The notes under the pieces are model-generated. The model worked only from the letters and a program-made list of their open reading frames with translations, was not told where the DNA came from and ran no database searches. A stretch of 64,000 nucleotides of DNA from Herbaspirillum sp. YR522 (lineage in GTDB: Bacteria > Pseudomonadota > Gammaproteobacteria > Burkholderiales > Burkholderiaceae_D): the NCBI RefSeq assembly GCF_000282575.1, contig NZ_AKJA01000010.1:79390-143389 (forward strand), written 5' to 3'. The first letter of the stretch is position 1, and each line of letters opens with the position of its first letter. Below are positions 37,285-45,324 of this stretch, piece after piece. The position numbers were made by a program, and so were the translations under genes.

Positions 37285-39426
37285 ATGAAGACTGCGGCTT
37301 TGAGTGTTTCCTCGGAGGAATGTTTTCAGCCGGGGCTGATTCCGCGTTCGCCGCGGCTGCTGGAAACCCTGCTGGCCAACCTGGACGGCATGGTGTATCG
37401 CTGCCGCGCCGATGCGCAACGCACCATGGAATTCGTCAGCGAAGGCTGCCTGCCGCTGACTGGCCACCTGCCCGAGGCGCTGCTGCTGAACCAGCAACTC
37501 TCGTTCGAACAGCTGATCCACGAGGACGACCGCGAACTGGTGCGTTGGCACATCGGCGAATGCCTGCGCCAGCGGCGCCGCTTCGACGTCGAATGCCGTA
37601 TCGTCTGTGCCGATGGATCGGTGCGCTGGGTCTGGGATCGCGGCGTGGCGATCTACAATGCGACCGGCGAGGTGGAGGCGGTCGAGGGCTTCATGCAGGA
37701 CGTCACCGAGCGCAAGGAAGCCGCGCAAGCGTTGCAGGAGGCCGAACGGCGCTATCGCAGCATCTTCGAGAACGCCATCGAGGGCGTGTTCCAGACCACG
37801 CCCGACGGCACCTACATCGCGGTCAATCCGGCGCTGGCCCGGATCTACGGCTATCGCTCGCCGGAAGACCTGATCGTCAGCCTGCGCGACATCCGCCACC
37901 AACTGTATGTCGAATCGGAGCGGCGCAGCGAATTCATGCGGCTCATGGAGCAGCACGGCTCGGTGTCGAACTTCGAGTCGCGGGTGTACCGGCGCGACGG
38001 CGACATCATCTGGATTTCGGAAAACGCCCGCGCCGTCCATGACGATGCCGGCACGCTGATGTTCTACGAGGGCACGGTCGAGGCCATCACCGAGCGCAAG
38101 CTCTACGAGGCCGAGATCCGCCACCAGGCCACCCACGACGCGCTCACCGGCTTGCCCAATCGCAACATGCTGCATGATCACTTGCAGCGTGCGATCCAGG
38201 CGCGCCAGAAGGGCAGCATGACGGTGGTGGCCTTCGTCGACCTCGACCAGTTCAAGTACATCAACGACAGCCTGGGACACCAGGTAGGCGACGAATTGCT
38301 CAAGACGGTGGCGCAGCGACTGCTGTCCTGCCTGCGCGATACCGACATGGTGGCGCGCCAGGGTGGCGACGAATTCGTGCTGGTGCTGCAGAACCAGAGC
38401 GGCGAGGCCGGTATCGCCGAAGTCATGCAACGTATCCTGGCGGCGGTCGCGAGGCCGTGGCCGGTGGGCGAGCGCGAGTTCCACATCACCTCCAGCATCG
38501 GGGTAAGCCGCTATCCGGAGGATGGCAAGGACGTCGAGACCCTGCTCAAGAAGGCCGATTCGGCCATGTACAAGGCCAAGGAACAGGGGCGCAACAACTT
38601 CCAGTTCTTTGCGCCGTGGATGGATACCCAGGTCAGCAATCGCCTGGATATGCTCATCAGCCTGCGCCGCGCGCTGGACCAGGAGGAGTTCCGCCTGTTC
38701 TACCAGCCCAAGTTGAGCTTGAGCAATGGCCGCATCATCGGCGCCGAGGCGCTGATCCGCTGGCAGTCTCCCGAGCAGAGCATGGTGGCACCAGACCGCT
38801 TCATTCCGTTCGCCGAGGAGGCCGGGCTGATCGTGCCGATCGGCGAGTGGGTGCTGCGCACCGCCTGCCGCCAGAACCGCGCCTGGCAGGACGCCGGCTT
38901 GTTGGCGATCCCGGTGGCGGTCAACATCTCGCCCCGGCAGATGAACCAGTCCTTGATCGATTTCGTGGCCAACGTGCTGCGCGACAGCGGCCTGGCCGCA
39001 TCCTGGCTGGAGCTCGAGATCACCGAGAACGTGGTCATGAAGGACGCCGAGAAGACGGTGGCGACGCTGCACGCCTTGAAGAGCCTGGGCCTGAAGATAT
39101 CGGTGGACGACTTCGGCACCGGCTATTCGAGCCTGTCCTACCTGCGGCGCTTTCCGGTCGACGCGCTCAAGATCGACAAGTCCTTCGTGCGCGATATCGC
39201 CCGTGACGCCGATAGCGCGGCCATCGTCAAGGCGGTGATCTCGCTGGCGCACATCCTGAACCTGCGTGTCATCGCCGAGGGTGTCGAGGATGAGCAACAG
39301 CATGATTTCCTGCGCGAAAACGGCTGCGACGAGGTGCAGGGATACTATTTTGGCAAGCCGATGAGCGTCGAAGACTTCACGCTGCGGCTGCGGGACGAGG
39401 CAATCCGGGGCGCGGCAGGCAAATAA
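37285..39426 (+). CDS. PAS-PAS-GGDEF-EAL cyclic-di-GMP signalling protein
   Basis: 713 residues from ATG 37285. PAS 1 is at ~24-143 and ends in a PAC motif (GFMQDVTERKEA). PAS 2 is at ~153-273 (RRYRSIFENAIEGVFQT, ending GTVEAITERK). The GGDEF domain has an intact GGDEF at 360-364 and an inhibitory site RDTD at 351-354. The EAL domain has EAL at 488-490, VNISPRQ, EITEN, DDFGTGYSSL, KIDKSF and AEGVE. Both catalytic activities look possible. There are no membrane helices, so sensing is cytoplasmic. The frame is open back to 37096, so the true start is uncertain. Confidence 0.92.
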   Translation: MKTAALSVSSEECFQPGLIPRSPRLLETLLANLDGMVYRCRADAQRTMEFVSEGCLPLTGHLPEALLLNQQLSFEQLIHEDDRELVRWHIGECLRQRRRFDVECRIVCADGSVRWVWDRGVAIYNATGEVEAVEGFMQDVTERKEAAQALQEAERRYRSIFENAIEGVFQTTPDGTYIAVNPALARIYGYRSPEDLIVSLRDIRHQLYVESERRSEFMRLMEQHGSVSNFESRVYRRDGDIIWISENARAVHDDAGTLMFYEGTVEAITERKLYEAEIRHQATHDALTGLPNRNMLHDHLQRAIQARQKGSMTVVAFVDLDQFKYINDSLGHQVGDELLKTVAQRLLSCLRDTDMVARQGGDEFVLVLQNQSGEAGIAEVMQRILAAVARPWPVGEREFHITSSIGVSRYPEDGKDVETLLKKADSAMYKAKEQGRNNFQFFAPWMDTQVSNRLDMLISLRRALDQEEFRLFYQPKLSLSNGRIIGAEALIRWQSPEQSMVAPDRFIPFAEEAGLIVPIGEWVLRTACRQNRAWQDAGLLAIPVAVNISPRQMNQSLIDFVANVLRDSGLAASWLELEITENVVMKDAEKTVATLHALKSLGLKISVDDFGTGYSSLSYLRRFPVDALKIDKSFVRDIARDADSAAIVKAVISLAHILNLRVIAEGVEDEQQHDFLRENGCDEVQGYYFGKPMSVEDFTLRLRDEAIRGAAGK

Positions 39427-39846
39427 TTGTCTGGGCGGCGCAACAGCGCCCAAGCGGCGAAATCTTTGTGCTACACTTTCGCGCAGTACATTTTACTTTG
39501 CGCCCGACCGCCGCAACCTGCGCGGCACCATGGCTCCAGGGCGCGAAGCGATGGTTGAAATGGCACAGCACAAGCCAGTTGTCAGCATCCAGCCGCTACC
39601 AAGGCGTATGCAGTGGCGTGATATCCCGCAATGCCAGCTCGGACCAAGTCTTGCCAAGTCTTGATTTTCCAGCTCAGTCTATCCTCTAAAAATCGGGCAC
39701 CGGAAAGCAGTACCTACAGCATCTCGCGCACGCAGACATTTTGCGATCGATATTCTCATGGGCGCTGCCGTCAGCGGCATAGTCGTCTGGCCGGGCCAAG
39801 TACAAACCAACGTTTGTTTAATCAACAAGACGCACAAGAGTCGTAC
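39427..39846. other. 420-base non-coding interval before scpB
   Basis: No credible gene was found; a 73-codon frame across it has no family features. It holds a 10-base tandem repeat, CCAAGTCTTG, at 39644-39653 and 39654-39663, and an inverted repeat at 39804-39819 near the scpB start. No scpA is present upstream, which is unusual for scpB. Confidence 0.5.
39804..39819. promoter_or_regulatory. operator-like inverted repeat just upstream of scpB
   Basis: AAAC-N-AACGTT-N-GTTT has dyad symmetry over 16 bases and lies 27 bases before the scpB ATG. The size and symmetry fit a TetR-type operator. No regulator gene adjoins and no known site was matched. Confidence 0.35.
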
Positions 39847-40848
39847 ATGAATATTGCAGAGGCGAAGAAAGTCCTCGAAACAGCACTGCTATGCACGCAT
39901 GAACCGCTATCGATCAACGACCTGAAGAAGCTGTACGCCGACCCGGAGCAGGACCAGCCTGGCGAGATCACCTCCGATCAAATCAAGCAGATGATCGAGG
40001 AATTGCGTGGCGATTGGGAGGGGCGCGGCGTGGAGGTGGTGCACCTGTCGACCGGATGGCGCTTCCAGAGTCGTCCCGACATGAAGGTGTACCTGGAACG
40101 CCTGAATCCGGAAAAGCCGCCGAAATACACGCGCGCCACGCTCGAGACGCTGGCCATCATCGCGTACCGGCAACCGGTGACGCGGGGGGATATTGAAGAA
40201 ATTCGGGGTGTTGCCGTCAATTCGCAAACGATACGGATGCTCGAAGACCGGGGTTGGATAGAATCCATCGGTCACCGCGACGTACCCGGGCGACCTGCAT
40301 TGTTTGCCACTACCCGCAAGTTCCTCGATGACCTCGGCCTGACCTCGCTGGAGCAATTGCCGGCGTTGCAGAACGTCGGTGGCGAGGCCGCCGTGCAAGG
40401 CGCGCTGCTCGAGTTGCAGGCGCTCGAAGGTGTCGGCGACGCACTGGTCATGCCGCAAGCGGGGCAGGATGCCGATCTGGCGGACCCGGCGGCCGGGTCG
40501 GCCTTGCCGGTCGCCTCTGAAGACCAGGCGATGACGGTGCAGGCCACTGATGGGGCAATCGACGATGCGGCAGGTGATGCCGCCTCGGATGGTGGGCAGG
40601 ATGTTGATGTCGAGGCGCCGCTGGTGGCTGCGCCCACAGTCGAGGTGACGCCGGAGCAGGCCGAGCCATCGACTGACGAAGAGCAAGAACCTTTTGGGCA
40701 GGCAGTTGCCGTAACAGGCGACGAGGCCCGCGCGACCGACGAGGATACGGACGGCGCAGAGATCGATTCCCATGACCAGGCCGACGAGCGCGACAATCAA
40801 GCCGAGCCGGGCCCGCATACTCAAGATTTGAAGAATGAAACCAACTAG
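39847..40848 (+). CDS. scpB: segregation and condensation protein B
   Basis: 333 residues. The first ~185 are the two winged-helix domains of Scp[62 protein letters not shown] (landmark) and [11 protein letters not shown]. The remaining ~150 residues are an acidic low-complexity tail rich in Ala, Asp, Glu and Gln. ScpB dimers join ScpA and the SMC ATPase in chromosome condensation. The tail makes it longer than the ~190-residue norm. The last 14 bases overlap the start of rluB, so the two are translationally coupled. Confidence 0.95.
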   Translation: MNIAEAKKVLETALLCTHEPLSINDLKKLYADPEQDQPGEITSDQIKQMIEELRGDWEGRGVEVVHLSTGWRFQSRPDMKVYLERLNPEKPPKYTRATLETLAIIAYRQPVTRGDIEEIRGVAVNSQTIRMLEDRGWIESIGHRDVPGRPALFATTRKFLDDLGLTSLEQLPALQNVGGEAAVQGALLELQALEGVGDALVMPQAGQDADLADPAAGSALPVASEDQAMTVQATDGAIDDAAGDAASDGGQDVDVEAPLVAAPTVEVTPEQAEPSTDEEQEPFGQAVAVTGDEARATDEDTDGAEIDSHDQADERDNQAEPGPHTQDLKNETN

Positions 40849-42916
40849 TTCCCAAGACGAGCAAGCCGTTGACGCGGCAGCCAACGCAGCCGACAAGCCG
40901 ATCAAGAAGCGCACCCGCAAGGTGAGTGCCGCAGCCGAGGCTGCGCCCGTGGTGGCCGAGGTCGCCGCCGAGGCTGCGCCCAAGAAGCGCGCCCCGCGCA
41001 CCAGGAAGGCCGACGATCAGCAGGCGTCCCAGCCCGAGCTGCTGGAGGTACCGGCCGCCGAGAAGAAGCCGCGGGTCAGCAAGCCGCGCGTCAAGAAGGT
41101 CGAGTCGGCCGAGCCGGTTGCGGCGCCCGGCGCCAGCGCCGAACGGTCGCCGGCACCGTTGGCGGCCGAGGCCGTCAAGCCGGCGCGTGCCCCGCGTGGC
41201 AAGCCGCGTGCCGGCAAGTCGCAGGATGGCACTGCGCCCGAGCCGGCGCGGGCGGCAGGTGCCGACCAGCTCAGTTTCGACATGGCGCCTCCGCTGCGCG
41301 TGTCGGTCGCGGCCGTGGCTCCTCCCGAATCGCACAAGGTTACCGTGACCGTCGGTGATGAAGTGTCGGCACCACCGGTGCTGCTGGATGCCCCGGTGGA
41401 TCCCAATCGCGCCAAGCCGGCCCGCCGTGGCGTGCGTGGTCCGCGCGCGTTGCGCAACAACCGCGCCGCACAGCGTGCCGCCACTGGTGCCGAAGGCGCG
41501 CCACAGCAGCGTGCTGCCGCCGTCGAGGGCGGCGTGCCGCAAGAACAGCAGCCGCGCCAGCAATTCAACAAGAACCAGCAGCAAGGCAAGAAGCCGTTCG
41601 ACAAGGGGCACAAGAAGCCCAAGGCCCCGCAACTGGGGCTGCGTTCGGGCGAGCAGGGCGACGACATCTTCTCGTTCGTCACCTCCGAGGCCTACGACCG
41701 CGAGGACAAGGGTGGTCGCGGCCAGCAACAGCACCAGATGCGCGGCAAGAACGGTCGACGCGACCTGACGGCCGAGGACGACGCACCCAAGCTGCACAAG
41801 GTATTGGCCGATGTCGGCCTGGGCTCGCGGCGCGACATGGAAGAGCTCATCGTCGCCGGCCGCGTGTCGGTCAACGGCGAGCCGGCCCATATCGGCCAAC
41901 GCATCCTGCCGACCGACCAGGTCCGTATCAATGGCAAGCTGTTGCAGCGCAAGGTGACCAAGCGTCCTCCGCGCGTGTTGGTCTATCACAAGCCGGCCGG
42001 CGAGATCGTCAGCCATGCCGATCCGGAAGGACGCAATTCGGTATTCGACCGTCTGCCGACCATGAAGGCGGGCAAGTGGCTGGCCGTAGGCCGTCTCGAC
42101 TTCAATACCGAGGGTTTGCTGTTGTTCACCACCTCCGGTGACCTGGCCAATCGCCTGATGCACCCGCGCTACAACATCGAGCGCGAGTATGCGGTGCGTA
42201 CCCTGGGCGAACTCGAGGAGGGCATGCGCCAGCGCCTGCTCAACGGTGTCGAGCTCGACGACGGCACCGCGCAGTTCTCGCGTATTGCCGACGGTGGTGG
42301 TGAAGGTGTCAACAAGTGGTATCGGGTGACCATCGGCGAAGGCCGTAACCGTGAAGTACGCCGCATGTTCGAAGCGGTCGGCCTGACGGTGTCGCGCCTG
42401 ATCCGCACGCGCTACGGCGCGATGACGTTGCCGCAGACGCTGCGCCGCGGTCGTTGGGAAGAGCTGGAAGAAAACGCAGTGCGCGGCCTGCTGGCTGCCT
42501 GTGGCATGGAAAAGGCCGGTGGCGAGCAGAAGTCGGCCGCCGGTAATGGCAGGCCAGGCCAGGGTGCGCAAGGCGGCCAGAACAACGGCCCGCGCGGCCC
42601 GCGTGGCAACCAGGCGCCTGGCAACGGCGGACCTTCGCAGCGTAGCCGGGGCGGCAATGGCGGCGGTTACGGCAACGGCGGGGGCAATGGCGGTGGCTAC
42701 GGTAACGGCGGTGGTTATGGAAATGGCAACGGCGGCAAGGGCGGCGGGCAACAGAAGAGCCGTCAACCTGATCCGTTGCAGACAGCGCTGGGCTTTCCCG
42801 AAGCCGGGCAGCGTCGCCACAACCGGCCGCAACGCGGCGGCCAGGCCGCATCGTTCGGTTTGCCGGGCCTGCCCAATATCGTACGTCGCGGCGGTGGCGG
42901 CGGGCGTGGTCGTTGA
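40835..42916 (+). CDS. rluB: 23S rRNA pseudouridine synthase RluB with long disordered tails
   Basis: 693 residues, more than twice E. coli RluB (291). Residues 1-~315 are Ala/Lys/Pro/Gln-rich and predicted disordered. An S4 domain (~318-375: [20 protein letters not shown]) and the RsuA/RluB catalytic domain follow, with the nucleophile Asp422 in [12 protein letters not shown] and the signature [16 protein letters not shown] Gly/Asn/Tyr/Arg-rich tail of ~115 residues ends GGGGGRGR. The family modifies U2605 of 23S rRNA (E. coli numbering). The tails are typical of betaproteobacterial versions and probably bind RNA. It overlaps scpB. Confidence 0.94.
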   Translation: MKPTSSQDEQAVDAAANAADKPIKKRTRKVSAAAEAAPVVAEVAAEAAPKKRAPRTRKADDQQASQPELLEVPAAEKKPRVSKPRVKKVESAEPVAAPGASAERSPAPLAAEAVKPARAPRGKPRAGKSQDGTAPEPARAAGADQLSFDMAPPLRVSVAAVAPPESHKVTVTVGDEVSAPPVLLDAPVDPNRAKPARRGVRGPRALRNNRAAQRAATGAEGAPQQRAAAVEGGVPQEQQPRQQFNKNQQQGKKPFDKGHKKPKAPQLGLRSGEQGDDIFSFVTSEAYDREDKGGRGQQQHQMRGKNGRRDLTAEDDAPKLHKVLADVGLGSRRDMEELIVAGRVSVNGEPAHIGQRILPTDQVRINGKLLQRKVTKRPPRVLVYHKPAGEIVSHADPEGRNSVFDRLPTMKAGKWLAVGRLDFNTEGLLLFTTSGDLANRLMHPRYNIEREYAVRTLGELEEGMRQRLLNGVELDDGTAQFSRIADGGGEGVNKWYRVTIGEGRNREVRRMFEAVGLTVSRLIRTRYGAMTLPQTLRRGRWEELEENAVRGLLAACGMEKAGGEQKSAAGNGRPGQGAQGGQNNGPRGPRGNQAPGNGGPSQRSRGGNGGGYGNGGGNGGGYGNGGGYGNGNGGKGGGQQKSRQPDPLQTALGFPEAGQRRHNRPQRGGQAASFGLPGLPNIVRRGGGGGRGR

Positions 42917-42931
42917 AGTGCGCGGATGACG

Positions 42932-42962
42932 GTGTTTGCGCCGCCCGGCGTGGCGCAAACAC
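42932..42962 (+). terminator. 11-bp perfect hairpin after rluB
   Basis: GTGTTTGCGCC (42932-42942) pairs perfectly with GGCGCAAACAC (42952-42962) around a nine-base loop, starting 15 bases after the rluB stop. There is no T-run. It is a probable 3' end or RNA-stabilising element for scpB-rluB. Confidence 0.55.
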
Positions 42963-42981
42963 ACGTTGATCCAATCTCGAA

Positions 42982-43010
42982 TTGCTGCACATACCGTAAT
43001 CGAGTATAAT
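42982..43010 (+). promoter_or_regulatory. sigma-70 promoter of the rimP-nusA-infB operon
   Basis: TTGCTG (42982-42987), a 17-base spacer and a perfect TATAAT (43005-43010) form a good housekeeping promoter. Transcription should start near 43017, about 205 bases before the rimP start, leaving a long leader. Confidence 0.7.
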
Positions 43011-43016
43011 GCGCAA

Positions 43017-43166
43017 GTTAAACGCAACCCGTCGCGAATCGCATATGTGAAAAATCACCGTAGATCCGCCTGCACCATGCTTTGAGTGGCAAGTGGATCG
43101 GTTCGCGAGCTCTCGGGAAGTTGCGTGAGAGATAACAAAAGATGGGCGGATGCCCATTTTTTTTTT
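43017..43166 (+). ncRNA. structured leader RNA upstream of rimP with its own terminator
   Basis: From the predicted start the RNA can fold into one extended hairpin. The pairings are GTTA (43017-43020) with TAAC (43133-43136), CGCAAC (43023-43028) with GTTGCG (43120-43125), CCG (43029-43031) with CGG (43114-43116), and CGCGAATCG (43033-43041) with CGGTTCGCG (43099-43107, one G-U). An intrinsic terminator follows at once (43142-43166). It is either an attenuator controlling rimP-nusA-infB or an independent sRNA of about 150 nt. A rimP leader attenuator has been proposed in other proteobacteria (recollection). Homology to it is not established. Confidence 0.6.
43142..43166 (+). terminator. intrinsic terminator inside the rimP leader
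   Basis: ATGGGC (43142-43147) and GCCCAT (43152-43157) close a GGAT tetraloop, and a run of ten T follows (43157-43166). It lies 56 bases before the rimP start codon and downstream of the operon promoter, the position expected of an attenuator. Confidence 0.8.
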
Positions 43167-43221
43167 GCTGATGGATTTCGACGCTGGCGTGTCACGCCGG
43201 TGTCAATACGGAGAAATAGTC

Positions 43222-43716
43222 TTGCAATTGCTGGAGCTCATTGAGTCCACCCTGTCGGGTATGGGCTACGAACTGGTCGAGATGGAGAAGGCCTCGCGAG
43301 GCCTGGTGCGTGTCTTCATCGATTTCCCGTTCGATCCCGCTGCCGAGGAGGAGCGCTCGATCACGGTCGAGGATTGCGAGAAGGTGACGCACCAGTTGCT
43401 GCACGTGTTCACGGTCGAAAACGTGGCATATGAGCGGCTGGAGGTTTCCTCGCCGGGCCTGGACCGGCCGCTCAGGAAGTTTGCCCATTTCGTGCGCTTC
43501 GTCGATTGCGAGGCGCTGATCAAGCTGAGAGTGGCGTTGCCCGATACGGCCAATCGCAAGACCTATCAAGGGATCTTGCGTGAAGCCGAAGGCGAGAACC
43601 TGATATTGGAATTTGAAGCAAACGATGGGTCGTCGGCGGTACTGAGTTTTACCCCGGCTGACGTGGAGAAGGCACAACTGGTGCCGCAGGTCGATTTTAG
43701 GAGTCGCAAAGCATGA
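43222..43716 (+). CDS. rimP: ribosome maturation factor RimP
   Basis: 164 residues from a TTG codon preceded by GGAGAAATAGTC. The protein begins [22 protein letters not shown], the expected RimP N-terminus. An upstream in-frame ATG at 43150 would start inside the terminator hairpin and adds non-family sequence. Landmarks are [19 protein letters not shown] and [15 protein letters not shown]. RimP binds the 30S subunit late in assembly. Its stop overlaps the nusA start by four bases. It is first in rimP-nusA-infB-rbfA-truB. Confidence 0.93.
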   Translation: MQLLELIESTLSGMGYELVEMEKASRGLVRVFIDFPFDPAAEEERSITVEDCEKVTHQLLHVFTVENVAYERLEVSSPGLDRPLRKFAHFVRFVDCEALIKLRVALPDTANRKTYQGILREAEGENLILEFEANDGSSAVLSFTPADVEKAQLVPQVDFRSRKA

Positions 43717-45278
43717 GTCGCGAAGTTTTGTTGTTGGTCGATGCGCTGGCGCGCGAAAAGAACGTCGATAAGGATGTGGTCTTCGGGGCGCTCGAACACG
43801 CCCTGGCACAAGCCACGAAGAAGCGCTATGAAGGCGAAGTCGACATTCGCGTCTCGATCGACCGTGAAAGTGGTGAGTTCGAGTCGTTCCGCCGCTGGCA
43901 CGTGGTTCCCGACGAGGCCGGCCTGCAATTGCCCGACCAGGAGATCCTGCTGTTCGAAGCCAAGGAACAGTATCCCGACATGGAAGTCGACGAGTACATC
44001 GAGGAAGCCATCGAGTCGGTCGAGTTCGGTCGCCGCTTTGCCCAGGACACCAAGCAGGTGGTCCTGCAGCGCATCCGCGATGCCGAGCGCGAACAGATTC
44101 TGGCCGACTTCCTGGCGCGTGGCGATGCATTGGTCACCGGCACCATCAAGCGCATGGAACGTGGCGACGCCATCATCGAATCGGGCAAGATCGAAGCGCG
44201 CCTGCCGCGCGACCAGATGATCCCGAAGGAAAACCTGCGTATCGGCGACCGCGTACGGGCGTTCATCCTGCGCATCGACCGCGGTGCACGCGGTCCGCAG
44301 GTGATCCTGTCGCGTACGGCGCCTGAATTCATCATGAAGCTGTTCGAGCTCGAAGTGCCTGAGATCGAACAGGGTTCGCTCGAGATCAAGTCGGCTGCCC
44401 GTGATTCGGGCGTGCGCGCCAAGATCGCCGTCTTCACCGCCGACAAGCGCATCGATCCGATCGGTACCTGCGTGGGCATGCGCGGTTCGCGGGTACAGGC
44501 AGTCACCGGCGAACTGGGCGGCGAGCGTGTCGATATCGTGCTGTGGTCCGAAGATCCGGCGCAGTTCGTCATCGGCGCGCTGGCCCCGGCCAACGTCACC
44601 TCGATCGTGGTGGACGAAGAAAAGCACGCCATGGATGTGGTGGTGGACGAAGAGAACCTGGCCATCGCCATCGGTCGTGGCGGCCAGAACGTGCGCCTGG
44701 CCGCCGAGCTGACCGGCTGGCAGATCAACATCATGACCGCCGAGGAATCGGCCGACAAGTCGGCGCTCGAGACCGCGGCGATCCGTACGCTGTTCATGGA
44801 AAAGCTGGATGTGGACCAGGAAGTGGCCGACATCCTGGTTGAGGAAGGTTTCTCGACACTGGAAGAGATCGCCTACGTGCCGATCACTGAAATGCTCGAG
44901 ATCGAGTCGTTCGATGAAGAGACCGTCAACGAGTTGCGCAACCGCGCACGCGATGCACTGGTGACCGAAGCGATCGCGTCCGAAGAGGGTCTGGAAGGCA
45001 TGGAAGACGACCTGATCAACTTCGAGGGCCTGGACCGCGTACTGGCAGGCAAGCTGGGCCTGGCCGGCGTGAAGACGCTGGCCGGTTTTGCCGGCCTGGC
45101 CTATGACGAGTTTGGCGCGATCCTGGCACTGCCTTCCGAACGCGCACGTGAACTGATTGAAAATGCATTTGAAAATGTGACCGACGATGAAATGAAGCTC
45201 ATCGACGCCAAATACGATGAACGCGCCAAGGCATTGCAAGCCCGCGCATGGAGTGCGACCGAAGCCGTCAAGGGCTGA
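43713..45278 (+). CDS. nusA: transcription termination/antitermination factor NusA
   Basis: 521 residues. The N-terminal RNA-polymerase-binding domain begins [18 protein letters not shown]. An S1 domain (~135-200) holds [18 protein letters not shown]. Two KH domains include [11 protein letters not shown] and [20 protein letters not shown]-terminal pair of acidic helix-hairpin repeats (from ~365) carries [16 protein letters not shown] and a second copy, as in E. coli-type NusA that contacts lambda-N or alpha-CTD. It modulates pausing, termination and antitermination. It overlaps rimP by four bases; infB follows 46 bases later. Confidence 0.98.
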   Translation: MSREVLLLVDALAREKNVDKDVVFGALEHALAQATKKRYEGEVDIRVSIDRESGEFESFRRWHVVPDEAGLQLPDQEILLFEAKEQYPDMEVDEYIEEAIESVEFGRRFAQDTKQVVLQRIRDAEREQILADFLARGDALVTGTIKRMERGDAIIESGKIEARLPRDQMIPKENLRIGDRVRAFILRIDRGARGPQVILSRTAPEFIMKLFELEVPEIEQGSLEIKSAARDSGVRAKIAVFTADKRIDPIGTCVGMRGSRVQAVTGELGGERVDIVLWSEDPAQFVIGALAPANVTSIVVDEEKHAMDVVVDEENLAIAIGRGGQNVRLAAELTGWQINIMTAEESADKSALETAAIRTLFMEKLDVDQEVADILVEEGFSTLEEIAYVPITEMLEIESFDEETVNELRNRARDALVTEAIASEEGLEGMEDDLINFEGLDRVLAGKLGLAGVKTLAGFAGLAYDEFGAILALPSERARELIENAFENVTDDEMKLIDAKYDERAKALQARAWSATEAVKG

Positions 45279-45324
45279 GCGCATCTCCACATCATCTGTC
45301 GAGCCACATAGAAAAGAGGACTGA

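Noticed and set aside
40448..43027. 859-codon open frame on the minus strand
   Set aside because: Antisense to scpB and rluB; its composition mirrors the low-complexity tails of RluB and shows no protein family.
43017..43140. tRNA or 6S RNA upstream of rimP
   Set aside because: E. coli has a tRNA-fMet gene here, but no cloverleaf forms, and the large central bubble and conserved sequence of 6S RNA were not recognised; kept as an unassigned leader.
43150..43221. Longer RimP start at ATG 43150
   Set aside because: It would begin inside the terminator stem and adds residues absent from RimP; the TTG at 43222 has a proper GGAG site and the family N-terminus.
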